The notes under the pieces: model-generated
The model's input: the letters and a program-made list of their open reading frames with translations, nothing else
The model's database searches: none
What the model was told of the DNA's origin: nothing
Made by a program: the position numbers and the translations under genes
In this document: positions 42,031 through 49,296 of the stretch, one piece after another
How the letters are laid out: the number at the start of each line of letters is the position of its first letter
How positions within the stretch are numbered: position 1 is the first letter of the stretch
Source of the DNA: Amycolatopsis keratiniphila subsp. keratiniphila
GTDB lineage: Bacteria > Actinomycetota > Actinomycetes > Mycobacteriales > Pseudonocardiaceae
DNA length: 64,000 nucleotides
Direction: 5' to 3'
NCBI RefSeq assembly: GCF_001620365.2
Contig: NZ_LQMT02000021.1
Coordinates: 96,160 to 160,159, forward strand

Positions 42031-42585
42031 TCAGCGGGATGCGTCTCCGAGCAACGTCGCGAGGCCGGCGTAGCCGCCTTCCTTCAACCGCACGCCCGAG
42101 ATCTTCGCGTAGGCGTCGTCGGCGCGGATCCCGAGCCCCTCGACCATCCGGTTCATGAAGTTGAACAGGGCGCACACGAGGACGGCGTCGTGCAGCGCGG
42201 TCTCGTCCCAGCCCGCCGCGTACACCGCTTCGGCGTCCGCGTCGGTCATCCGAGCCGGAGTGCGCGTCAGCTTGCCCACGTAGGCCAGCACGGGCTTCAT
42301 CCGGTCGTCCACGGGCGAAGAGTCGAGATCGGCCAGCGCGGCGGCCAGAAGTCCTTCCGGCACACCGAAAGCCTCCGCGGTGACGGTGTGGACCCCGTGG
42401 CAGTACCGGCAATCGTTGACGCCGGAGACGTAGGCCGCGATCAGCTCCCGCTCCCCCGCGCCGAAGGGCGACGGCGCCCGCATGAGGAGTTCGTGGAGCT
42501 CCAGCAGTTTCGACGCGGGCGCGGGGAATTTCTGGAAGACCTGCAGCAGTGTGGCGTCAGTCGGCAAAGACCCGAGATAGGACAT
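42031..42585 (-). CDS. AhpD-like / carboxymuconolactone-decarboxylase-fold peroxidase-related protein
   Basis: A 184-residue all-helical protein with the CMD/AhpD motif NDCRYCHGVH: a CxxC redox pair followed by a His three residues later. Such proteins reduce peroxides or transfer electrons through the Cys pair. Length matches the peroxidase-related enzyme subgroup. Its start lies inside the preceding gene (29-nt overlap), so the two are co-translated. It is the last gene of an operon with a flavoprotein and two unknown proteins, and lies upstream of the Cys-rich peptide gene. Confidence 0.8.
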   Translation of the reverse strand: MSYLGSLPTDATLLQVFQKFPAPASKLLELHELLMRAPSPFGAGERELIAAYVSGVNDCRYCHGVHTVTAEAFGVPEGLLAAALADLDSSPVDDRMKPVLAYVGKLTRTPARMTDADAEAVYAAGWDETALHDAVLVCALFNFMNRMVEGLGIRADDAYAKISGVRLKEGGYAGLATLLGDASR

Positions 42586-43033
42586 CCTGTGTATCGCTCC
42601 CGTTTTCCGGCGCCCGCCGGTGTCCGGCGAACTCGTTGACGTCGTCGCGACGCAGCCAGCAGGCCGCGAGGCACGCCACCGATGCCGGCCCCAGCCCGGT
42701 CACCGTGGCGGTGACCCGCGCGGTGGCGTGTTCCCATTCTCGGCGCAGGGAACCCGCCGCCGTCATCTCCGGACCTGCTTCGATCAACGGGCGGACCGCG
42801 CGCCAGCGAACGATCCCCGCCTCGACGAGCGCGCCGAGGCCGAGGTCGAGCGCCTCGTGCCGGGCCTGGTCCACGGCGAGGGCCACCAGCGCGGGCTCGT
42901 CGGCGAGCCGGGCCAGCCCGACCCCGGCGAGCAGGCGTTCGGCGTCCAGGCCCAGCAGGATCACCCCCGACTCGGTCGAGGGCGGGTCGTCGATCGACGG
43001 CAGGGTGAACCGGGAGTCGTAGGGCTCAGACAC
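42557..43033 (-). CDS. Hypothetical protein, 158 residues
   Basis: A mostly helical, acidic protein with a GTG start at 43033, overlapping the flavoprotein stop by 8 nt. It has two cysteines in ASVACLAACWL and no recognised family. The overlap with both neighbours shows that it is part of one translational unit with the flavoprotein and the AhpD-like protein; a partner or substrate-carrier role is possible. Confidence 0.6.
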   Translation of the reverse strand: MSEPYDSRFTLPSIDDPPSTESGVILLGLDAERLLAGVGLARLADEPALVALAVDQARHEALDLGLGALVEAGIVRWRAVRPLIEAGPEMTAAGSLRREWEHATARVTATVTGLGPASVACLAACWLRRDDVNEFAGHRRAPENGSDTQDVLSRVFAD

Positions 43034-44345
43034 GGGCGACGTCCTTCGTGGCCGTCCGCAGCGGGGTGTCCCGGTGGAGGTTCCCGGCGACGGCCGCCGC
43101 GACCCGGGCGGTGGCGACCCGGTGGCCGTCGATGTTGCGGGCGGCCGGGCCCAGCGCCATCCCCGCGGCCGCGCCGACCGCGAAGACCCGGGGAGCGCCG
43201 GCGTAGGCGAAGGTGCGCTCGTCCAGCCGCGGCCAGCCGCCGCGATCGAGCACCGCCTCGTCGGGCATCAGGCCATCTCCGATCGACGGTGTGGTGCCGA
43301 GCGCCAGCACGGCGTGGTCCACGGAAACCCGTGAACCGTCTTCGAGGTGGAGTCCCACGCCCGGCGTCACCTTCGTGATCGCCTTGCCGCGATGCACGAT
43401 CAGCCGCCCTTCGGCTTCGGCCGCCTCGAGCATCGGCCGGAACTCGAACATGATCGACGCGCGCCGGAACCGGCCCATCAGTTCGAGCCGCTCCGCCCAG
43501 CTCACCCCGTCGAAGCGGGCACGGCCTTCGGGACGGAAGAACGACGAGTTGACGTCGGCGCACTGGTAACGTTCGCCGGCTTCGCGGACCACCCAGTGCA
43601 CCTCGCGCCCCTGGGCGAGCCCGTTGGAGATCAGGTGCGCGGCGGTGAGTCCGGCGCCGACGACGGCGAGGCGCTTCCCGCCGTCGGGCACGGGTTCGTC
43701 CCAATAGGTCACTCCGCGCGGCGGATGGCCGCCACCCCACCAGGTGTCCGGGGCGGACCGGCGTTCCTCGCCGAGGCAGAGCACGACGTGGCGCGCGGTG
43801 ACGGAGAACCGGTCGGCGCGCACGGTGACCGCTTCGGAGGTCGGCAGCACCTCGCGCACCGAGCCGCGCCAGGTCCGTTCGGTGACGTGGTGGCTCGCGG
43901 CCAGATGGCGGCAGTAGGCCTCGAAGACGTCGACCGGGACGACCGAACGATGTCCGGCCTGCGCCATGCGGATCTCCCGGCGCTCCACCGGGGTCAGCAC
44001 CGACCAGTGCAGCCGCGCGAAGTCCAGCAGTTCGCAGTCGCGGTAGCCCTCGACGCCGGGGTGGTGTTCGTACGGCGACCGCAGCACGCGCTGGCCGAGC
44101 AGGTCGACACGGTCGAAGAACCGGCCGCAGGGGCGGCCGTCGCGGTCGACGAGGACGAGGTCGCGGACGCCGTGGTGCCACAGGGCGGAAGCGACGGCGA
44201 GCCCGGCCGGGCCCGCCCCGACGATGACGACGTCGGCGGCGGACGGCGGCTCGGGGGTGATCGCCGCACGGGAACCGGGGAGAATCGGCCATTCCCGCCC
44301 GCGCGGCGATTCGAGCAGATGCGGTTCCGGGACAAAGGTGATCAC
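43026..44345 (-). CDS. FAD/NAD(P)-binding oxidoreductase (flavin monooxygenase-like)
   Basis: A 439-residue flavoprotein with two Rossmann signatures: DVVIVGAGPAGLAVASAL for FAD (about residue 40) and LAVVGAGLTAAHLISNGLA for NAD(P)H (about residue 230), then HAVLALGTTPSIGDGL. This layout fits lysine/ornithine N-monooxygenase- or thioredoxin-reductase-like enzymes. The GTG at 44345 lies 8 nt after the preceding stop. It could oxidise or reduce a partner in the operon, for example the CxxC of the AhpD-like protein or a natural product; the substrate is unknown. Confidence 0.78.
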   Translation of the reverse strand: MITFVPEPHLLESPRGREWPILPGSRAAITPEPPSAADVVIVGAGPAGLAVASALWHHGVRDLVLVDRDGRPCGRFFDRVDLLGQRVLRSPYEHHPGVEGYRDCELLDFARLHWSVLTPVERREIRMAQAGHRSVVPVDVFEAYCRHLAASHHVTERTWRGSVREVLPTSEAVTVRADRFSVTARHVVLCLGEERRSAPDTWWGGGHPPRGVTYWDEPVPDGGKRLAVVGAGLTAAHLISNGLAQGREVHWVVREAGERYQCADVNSSFFRPEGRARFDGVSWAERLELMGRFRRASIMFEFRPMLEAAEAEGRLIVHRGKAITKVTPGVGLHLEDGSRVSVDHAVLALGTTPSIGDGLMPDEAVLDRGGWPRLDERTFAYAGAPRVFAVGAAAGMALGPAARNIDGHRVATARVAAAVAGNLHRDTPLRTATKDVARV

Positions 44346-44353
44346 CGGGGTGC

Positions 44354-44902
44354 TCAGCCGATCACGGTCACCGGGACGATCAGCTCGATCACGGGGCGCT
44401 GCTTCATCCCGTCGCTGATCAGTTCGTCCAGGGTCTGCTGCGACTGCTCGGCGGTGTCGGTGGCGATCGGGCTGTAGCGGGAATAGGAATAGGTCGGCTT
44501 CCGCCCGCCGGCGTCGAGCGAGTACACCTTCAGCACGGCTTCGCCGGGCCGGACCTCACCGTCGTAGAAGGTGAGACGGCGCTGATCCGGTGTCATGAAG
44601 GATTTCGAGAACTGGCGGGAAAGCACGAGGGTGTCGGCGTCGTTGACGAAGGTCGAGTCCTCGTCGGTGACGACCTGCATCGCGACCCAGGTCTTGTCGG
44701 TCAGGTTGGTCTCGGATTTGATCACCTGCCAGCGGCCGGGTTCGGGGAGATTGACGCTGACCGAGATGTCGTGCTCGGTGGTGTCGATGGCGCCGGAGAT
44801 CATCAGCACCCGCCGTCGGACGTCGGCGACCCCGGCCATCTGGATGTCACGTGCGCGCACCCGTGTGGAAACATCCAACCCCGGGAATTCAGGAGATGAC
44901 AT
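44354..44902 (-). CDS. Hypothetical protein, 182 residues
   Basis: A mixed alpha/beta protein without signal peptide or membrane helix, starting at the ATG at 44902. It contains strand-rich segments such as HDISVSVNLPEPGRWQVIKS and FYDGEVRPGEAVLKVYSLD that suggest a beta-sandwich. No family is recognised. It is the first gene of the operon with the flavoprotein, the 158-residue protein and the AhpD-like protein (stop 8 nt before the flavoprotein GTG). A 177-nt gap upstream should hold the promoter. Confidence 0.6.
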   Translation of the reverse strand: MSSPEFPGLDVSTRVRARDIQMAGVADVRRRVLMISGAIDTTEHDISVSVNLPEPGRWQVIKSETNLTDKTWVAMQVVTDEDSTFVNDADTLVLSRQFSKSFMTPDQRRLTFYDGEVRPGEAVLKVYSLDAGGRKPTYSYSRYSPIATDTAEQSQQTLDELISDGMKQRPVIELIVPVTVIG

Positions 44903-45079
44903 CTTTCATGCCTCCAGACCTCGACAACCGCAATTCCAGACCGGCAGAATTTCCCCATCCGCAAACACCCGCAGAATTTCACGCCGAACTGGACGATGTC
45001 AAGGTGAGGAACACATGATCCATTGGTACGAAAGGCTGCCGGTACCGGGGCGCGGACTGGGCCGTTCAGCGGTACCGGC

Positions 45080-45388
45080 TCAGGAGCCGTCGACGTCGTC
45101 GGCCCATGCCGCGGCGGGTGTCCCGTGCTCCAGCGCGCCGATGTAGACGATCTCGAACGAGGAATCGGTCCGTTTGAGCCCTATCCTGATGACGAGATCA
45201 TGTTTCACCAGAATGATGAACTGATGCGGATCGCGGCCATCTCCGAAAATGTCGTAGATGAGAAACGCGGATCCGTCGGCTACCGCGAAAAGCGCTTCGT
45301 AGATAACATTGCGGTCGGCCTGCGGAGCATTGATCGCCCATTCTTCCAGCACCTGCAAACCCGACGTGAGCTGGAGGCGCATAGCCAT
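45080..45388 (-). CDS. Small conserved-looking protein, possibly DUF6235-like
   Basis: A 102-residue protein starting at the ATG at 45388 (ATGGCTATG) right after GAGGAGGCC. Its pattern (SGLQVLEEWA, then a strand-rich FIILVKHDLVIRIGL and EIVYIG) recalls a family of about 100-residue proteins of unknown function that are frequent in Amycolatopsis and relatives, from memory DUF6235; that name is not certain. A longer frame to 45607 has no support. It is separated by about 100 nt from the 49-residue ORF upstream. No function known. Confidence 0.6.
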   Translation of the reverse strand: MAMRLQLTSGLQVLEEWAINAPQADRNVIYEALFAVADGSAFLIYDIFGDGRDPHQFIILVKHDLVIRIGLKRTDSSFEIVYIGALEHGTPAAAWADDVDGS

Positions 45389-45491
45389 CCGGAGGCCTCC
45401 TCGTGGTCTGGCCGGTTCGCGGGCGATCCTCATTCTCGCGCGCGCGATATCCGGCGGTCTTCTTCGTCCGTGCTGTCCGTACGGGGGTGAT

Positions 45492-45641
45492 CTAGTTGTA
45501 GCCGAGGACGATGTGCTCGGCCGGGAAATCGTTTTCGGCTGCCGGCCTCGGCTCCGGGACGAACGCCGTCGCGTCGGCCTCGGCGGCCCCGCGCGGGTCG
45601 AGATCATCGGTCACGACCCAAATTCGCACCTGTGCCGTCAT
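45492..45641 (-). CDS. Small ORF, 49 residues
   Basis: A 49-codon frame from the ATG at 45641, preceded by GGGAGGAA (about 6 nt). The product is acidic, ends GYN, and has no Cys, no signal peptide and no recognised family. The good ribosome site and the place just before the 102-residue gene on the same strand support a real gene. It is divergent from the 37-residue ORF at 45822. Confidence 0.45.
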   Translation of the reverse strand: MTAQVRIWVVTDDLDPRGAAEADATAFVPEPRPAAENDFPAEHIVLGYN

Positions 45642-45821
45642 GGCGTTCCTCCCGGCCTTCGATGAACGACTCACTTGACAACCAAGGATGACCCCGTCCG
45701 ATCGGGAGCCGGTCGTGACGCGATCGAGGATGCCGGGCGCGCGCGGTGAGCAAAGGAAAAGTCGCCGGTGGCGGGGTGCCGGTAGTGCCCTTGTGGTACC
45801 CCGAAACCCAAGGAGCGCGCC

Positions 45822-45935
45822 ATGACCGAACGTCTCGACCCGTATGAGATCTACGCCGAAGACGAGCTCGACGTCGACCTGCTCGGCCTGTCGTGGCCCG
45901 ACCCCGCGGTCCCCGAACAGCGGGACCGGCAATGA
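45822..45935 (+). CDS. Small ORF, 37 residues, acidic peptide
   Basis: A 37-codon frame from the ATG at 45822 with AAGGAGCGCG just upstream. The peptide is strongly acidic (LDPYEIYAEDELDVDLLG) with a single Trp and no Cys. Its TGA overlaps the ATG of the next ORF (ATGA at 45932-45935), so the two are probably translated together. It could be a leader for the downstream ORF or an uncharacterised peptide. Confidence 0.45.
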   Translation: MTERLDPYEIYAEDELDVDLLGLSWPDPAVPEQRDRQ

Positions 45936-46108
45936 GCGCGGCGGAGCGGCAACGGACCTGCGCGGCCTGCGGGGGCGCGTTCGAGCCCGGGGAACGGACG
46001 GAGCTGGAGACGGTGGTCGACGGCGGGATCCTTTACGTCGCCGTGCACACCAGCCACAGTACTTATCCGCCGCGGCGGGAGACCGAGGCCGCGCGCCGGC
46101 TCGCGTGA
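45932..46108 (+). CDS. Small ORF, 58 residues, single zinc-knuckle-like CxxC
   Basis: A 58-codon frame that begins within the stop of the 37-residue ORF. It carries CAAC near residue 10 and a VHTSH segment near residue 38, together a plausible zinc site, and ends in a basic tail. No family is recognised. A long palindromic repeat follows 11 nt after the stop and can end the transcript. Confidence 0.45.
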   Translation: MSAAERQRTCAACGGAFEPGERTELETVVDGGILYVAVHTSHSTYPPRRETEAARRLA

Positions 46109-46119
46109 GGACACGACGC

Positions 46120-46162
46120 GAAAGCCACTTTCGCAACGTTGAACGTTGCGAAAGTGGCTTTC
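46120..46162. repeat. Dispersed palindromic repeat, copy 1
   Basis: A perfect 21-bp inverted repeat with a one-base centre (46120-46140 and 46142-46162). The arm GAAAGCCACTTTCGCAACGTT is nearly palindromic itself at its outer half. The same element is at 55307-55359 and begins again at 63987. It lies between convergent genes and may act as terminator. Confidence 0.85.
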
Positions 46163-46192
46163 ACAGCACCATGACCGCGTTTCGCGCGCGGC

Positions 46193-46384
46193 TCAGCGCA
46201 GCGCGGAGGTGCGCCAGCTCGGCGCGACGAGCGGCGACCAGGCCGATCGGGCCGGCGCCGCGGGCGGGGGCGCGGCCGAAGCCAGCGCGGTGAAGACGGC
46301 GACGAGCGCCGCGAGGTCGGCGTCTTCCGGGTCCCCCCGCAGGACCCGGAAGACCGGCGCACTGTCCATTCCGGACGGTGACAT
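46193..46384 (-). CDS. accE: Acyl-CoA carboxylase epsilon subunit
   Basis: A 63-residue protein with the AccE pattern: FRVLRGDPEDADLAALVAVF near the N-terminus, a Pro/Ala-rich linker and a basic Trp-containing end (WSPLVAPSWRTSALR). In actinomycetes the epsilon subunit binds and boosts the biotin-dependent carboxylase. It starts 12 nt after the beta-subunit stop, the normal order, and closes the enediyne-side operon on this strand. Confidence 0.8.
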   Translation of the reverse strand: MSPSGMDSAPVFRVLRGDPEDADLAALVAVFTALASAAPPPAAPARSAWSPLVAPSWRTSALR

Positions 46385-46396
46385 GGGTTCCCCCGT

Positions 46397-48100
46397 TCAG
46401 ATCGGGTGGTTGCCGTGCTTGCGCTGAGGCGCCGCCTTTCGCTTGTCCTGCAGTATGTCCAGCGCTCTGGCGACGGCGGACCGGGTGTCCGCCGGGTCGA
46501 TGATGTCGTCGACCAGGCCGCGTTCGGCCGAGTACTGCGGGTTCATGAACTCCTCGGTGTACTCGGCCACCAGGTGGGCACGCAGGGCGTCCGGATCGGG
46601 TGCGACGGCGAGATCCTTGCGGAACAACACGTTCACCGCGCCCTCGGCGCCCATGACGGCGATCTGGTTGGTGGGCCACGCCAGCGAGAGGTCGGTCCCG
46701 ATGGACCGCGAGTCCATCACGATGTACGCGCCGCCGTACGCCTTGCGCAGGATGACCTGCACGCGCGGCACGGTCGCCTCGCAGTAGGCGTGCAGCAGCT
46801 GCGCGCCGTGGCGGATGATCCCGGAATGCTCCTGTTCGACGCCCGGCAGGAAGCCCGGAACGTCCACAAGGGTCACTAGCGGGATGCTGAAAGCGTCGCA
46901 GAACCGCACGAATCGCGCCGCCTTCTGCGACGCCGGGCCGTCGAGCACGCCGGCGAACACCACCGGCTGATTGCCGACCAGGCCGACCACGCGCCCGTCG
47001 ACGCGCGCGAGCGCGCACAGCACGTTCTGCGCCCACCGCTCGTGCAGCTCGAAGAACTCACCGTCGTCGGCCAGTTCCGAGAACACGTCACGCATGTCGT
47101 AAGGCTTGTTCGGCTCCACCGGGACGAGTTCGGCGAACCGCGGCCGCCGGTCCTTGCCCGCGTCCTGCGACGGCTCGCGGGGCGCGGGGTCCAGATAGTT
47201 CGACGGGAGCAGCGACACCAGGTACCGGACGTCGGCGAGGCAGGTCTCCTCGTCGTCGTGCACCACGGTCGCCACGCCGGACGACGCGCCGTGCACGTCC
47301 GCGCCGCCCAGTTCGTCGTGGCTGACCCGTTCCCCGGTCACGGTCTCGACGACGTCCGGCCCGGTCAGGTACATGCGGGCGGTGTCGCGCACCATGAAGA
47401 CGAAATCCGCGAGCGCGGGCGAATACGCCGCCCCGCCCGCGCACGGCCCCAGCACCACGCTGATCTGCGGGATGACCCCGGACGCCTCGACCTGGCGGCG
47501 GAAGATACCGCCGTAGCCGTTGAGCGCCATGACCCCTTCCTGGATCCGCGCTCCCCCGCTGTCGTTGAGCCCGATCAGCGGCGAGCCGGTGGCGATCGCC
47601 AGATCCATCACCTTCTGGATCTTCGCCGCGTGCGCCTCGCCGAGCGAACCGCCGAAGACGGTGAAGTCCTGCGCGTAGACGAACACGCGCCGTCCGTCGA
47701 TGGTGCCCGAGCCGGCGATCACGCCGTCGGTGTACGGCCGGTTCTCCGCCAGTCCGAGCCCGCTCGCCTGATGCCGCCGGTACAGCTCGACCTCGGTGAA
47801 GGAATCGGGGTCCAGCAACAGATCCAGCCGTTCGCGCGCGGTGTGCTTGCCGAGCGAGTGCTGACGGCGGACGCCGTCGAGCCGTCCGTCGACGATGTGC
47901 TCGCGCAGTTCGTCGCGCTGGGTGCGCAGCAGCGGCATCGTCGGTTCCGGTGGATGCACCGGCTCGGTACCGCGGGCGAGCGGGATCACCCGCCCGTCGG
48001 TCGGCCTCGGGATCCGGGAGCGCCGCAGGCGGTCTTCCGGCAGCGGCACCACCTCGGAGTCCTCCGTGCGCTGGGCGCCCGGATCGCCCTGCAGGGTCAC
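46397..48100 (-). CDS. accB: Acyl-CoA carboxylase carboxyltransferase (beta) subunit
   Basis: A 567-residue carboxyltransferase of the AccD/PccB type, two crotonase-like halves: FTVFGGSLGEAHAAKIQKVM and GLNDSGGARIQEGV in the first, PLVTLVDVPGFLPGVEQEHSG and IVMDSRSIGTDL in the second. It moves carboxyl from biotin to acetyl- or propionyl-CoA, giving malonyl- or methylmalonyl-CoA. The GTG at 48100 has GGGAGG upstream and overlaps the previous stop (GTGA). Its N-terminal about 50 residues are an extension. In this cluster it probably feeds malonyl-CoA to the PKS; the biotin-carrying alpha subunit is not in view. Confidence 0.9.
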   Translation of the reverse strand: MTLQGDPGAQRTEDSEVVPLPEDRLRRSRIPRPTDGRVIPLARGTEPVHPPEPTMPLLRTQRDELREHIVDGRLDGVRRQHSLGKHTARERLDLLLDPDSFTEVELYRRHQASGLGLAENRPYTDGVIAGSGTIDGRRVFVYAQDFTVFGGSLGEAHAAKIQKVMDLAIATGSPLIGLNDSGGARIQEGVMALNGYGGIFRRQVEASGVIPQISVVLGPCAGGAAYSPALADFVFMVRDTARMYLTGPDVVETVTGERVSHDELGGADVHGASSGVATVVHDDEETCLADVRYLVSLLPSNYLDPAPREPSQDAGKDRRPRFAELVPVEPNKPYDMRDVFSELADDGEFFELHERWAQNVLCALARVDGRVVGLVGNQPVVFAGVLDGPASQKAARFVRFCDAFSIPLVTLVDVPGFLPGVEQEHSGIIRHGAQLLHAYCEATVPRVQVILRKAYGGAYIVMDSRSIGTDLSLAWPTNQIAVMGAEGAVNVLFRKDLAVAPDPDALRAHLVAEYTEEFMNPQYSAERGLVDDIIDPADTRSAVARALDILQDKRKAAPQRKHGNHPI

Positions 48101-48264
48101 GCCGCCTCCCTCATACGGGCCTCGCGCTCGAGCTCGTCGAGTTCGATCTCGCGCACGATGTCGCGCCAGCACACCCCCCGTCCGAGGCGGGGCATCGTGG
48201 TCACCACCGGCGGCCGTTCGGCGACGGGGGCCGGAGCGGGCGTGGCGGATTCGTTGGTGGTCAT
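48097..48264 (-). CDS. Hypothetical 55-residue protein
   Basis: A 55-codon gene with AGGAGAGG before the ATG at 48264, and a stop that overlaps the carboxylase start. The N-terminal half is flexible (Thr, Ala, Pro), the C-terminal half a charged helix with GVCWRDIVREIELDELERE. Translational coupling suggests that it acts with the carboxylase, perhaps as an extra small subunit. No family is recognised. Confidence 0.6.
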   Translation of the reverse strand: MTTNESATPAPAPVAERPPVVTTMPRLGRGVCWRDIVREIELDELEREARMREAA

Positions 48265-48280
48265 GGCATTTCCTCTCCTG

Positions 48281-48853
48281 TCAGGCGGATGCCCGGATGC
48301 GGCCGTCGATCTGGTGGTAGCCGCCGCTGTAGAAGACGAGCGAGTCCTGCGCGGTGCCGCGGCTGGAGGCGACCACCTTGCCGAGGAAGATCGAGTGGTC
48401 ACCGCCTTCGTAGACCTCCGCCAGTTCGCATTCCAGCCACGCCAGCGCACCGTCGAGCAGCGGGGCGCCGGTCTGCGGCCCGGCCGTCCAGTCCACCGAG
48501 TCGAACTGCGCGATCCCGGCCGGGCGGCGCCAGTCCGCGAAGTACTTCGCCAGTTCCTTCTGGTCCGACGCCAGCACCGTGACCGCGTACGAGCCCGCCG
48601 TCACGATCGCCTCGTGCATCCGGGCCGCGCGGGAAACACAGCACAGCACCATCGGCGGCTCCAGCGACACGGAGGTGACGGCGTTGGCGGTCATCCCGTG
48701 TGCCCGTTCGCCGCCGGCGGTCAGCACGGTGACGCCGGTGGCGAACTGGCCCATCACCTCCCGCAGGCCGGCCTGCGCGGACAACCGGCGCCGGGCGACG
48801 GGTGTCGGCAGCCGTTTCAGCACCGGCCGCGACGGTTCCTCCAGCGTGCCCAC
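48281..48853 (-). CDS. Flavin reductase domain protein (E6-like)
   Basis: A 190-residue protein of the flavin reductase (FMN-binding split barrel) family: FATGVTVLTAGGERAHGMTANAV, VLCCVSRAARMHEAI and LAWLECELAEVYEGGDHSIFLG. Such enzymes use NAD(P)H to give reduced FAD/FMN to a monooxygenase. In C-1027 the flavin reductase SgcE6 serves the tyrosine C-hydroxylase SgcC; an equivalent role is inferred here, but no matching monooxygenase is in the window. The GTG at 48853 with AAGGGGGA upstream starts 1 nt after the thioesterase stop. Confidence 0.85.
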   Translation of the reverse strand: MGTLEEPSRPVLKRLPTPVARRRLSAQAGLREVMGQFATGVTVLTAGGERAHGMTANAVTSVSLEPPMVLCCVSRAARMHEAIVTAGSYAVTVLASDQKELAKYFADWRRPAGIAQFDSVDWTAGPQTGAPLLDGALAWLECELAEVYEGGDHSIFLGKVVASSRGTAQDSLVFYSGGYHQIDGRIRASA

Positions 48854-48854
48854 G

Positions 48855-49295
48855 TCATTCCCCCTTGCCGTCGACCGCGTACGGGGCCAGCGCCTCACGC
48901 AGCTGTTCGGGCACCCGGCTGGGCACCGTGGCCGTGTTCGGGCCGCGCATGCACGCGATCCGCTGCCGTCCCCGTGCCACCAGCCGCTCGCCTTCCGCGG
49001 TGAGGTGGACGTAGTCGAAGGTGAACTGGATCTGGGTCTGGGTCAGCTCCTCCAGCCGCAGCCGGATGGACAGCTCGTCGAACGCGGTGATCTCCGCGTA
49101 GAACTCGCAGTCCACCTTGAGCGTGAACAGCTTGAGGTCGTGGCGGACCTCTTCGAGCACCGCCGGCGCCTTCTCCTTCAGGAACATCTCGCGGCACCGG
49201 CCCTGCCAGCGCACGTAGTTCACGTAGTAGACGTTGCCCACCAGGTTGGTCTCTTCGAATCCGACCGTGTGGAGGATCTCGTAGTAGTCGGCCAT
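48855..49295 (-). CDS. Enediyne-type hotdog thioesterase (E10-like)
   Basis: A 146-residue single-domain 4HBT/hotdog thioesterase. YYEILHTVGFEETNLVGNVYYVNYVRWQG matches the enediyne E10 family in the catalytic stretch, so it is the releasing enzyme that hydrolyses the polyene from the PKS. The ATG at 49295 lies 1 nt after the PKS stop, in the order usual for PKSE-E10 pairs. Family members (SgcE10, CalE7) release a linear heptaene in vitro. Confidence 0.92.
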   Translation of the reverse strand: MADYYEILHTVGFEETNLVGNVYYVNYVRWQGRCREMFLKEKAPAVLEEVRHDLKLFTLKVDCEFYAEITAFDELSIRLRLEELTQTQIQFTFDYVHLTAEGERLVARGRQRIACMRGPNTATVPSRVPEQLREALAPYAVDGKGE

Positions 49296-49296
49296 G

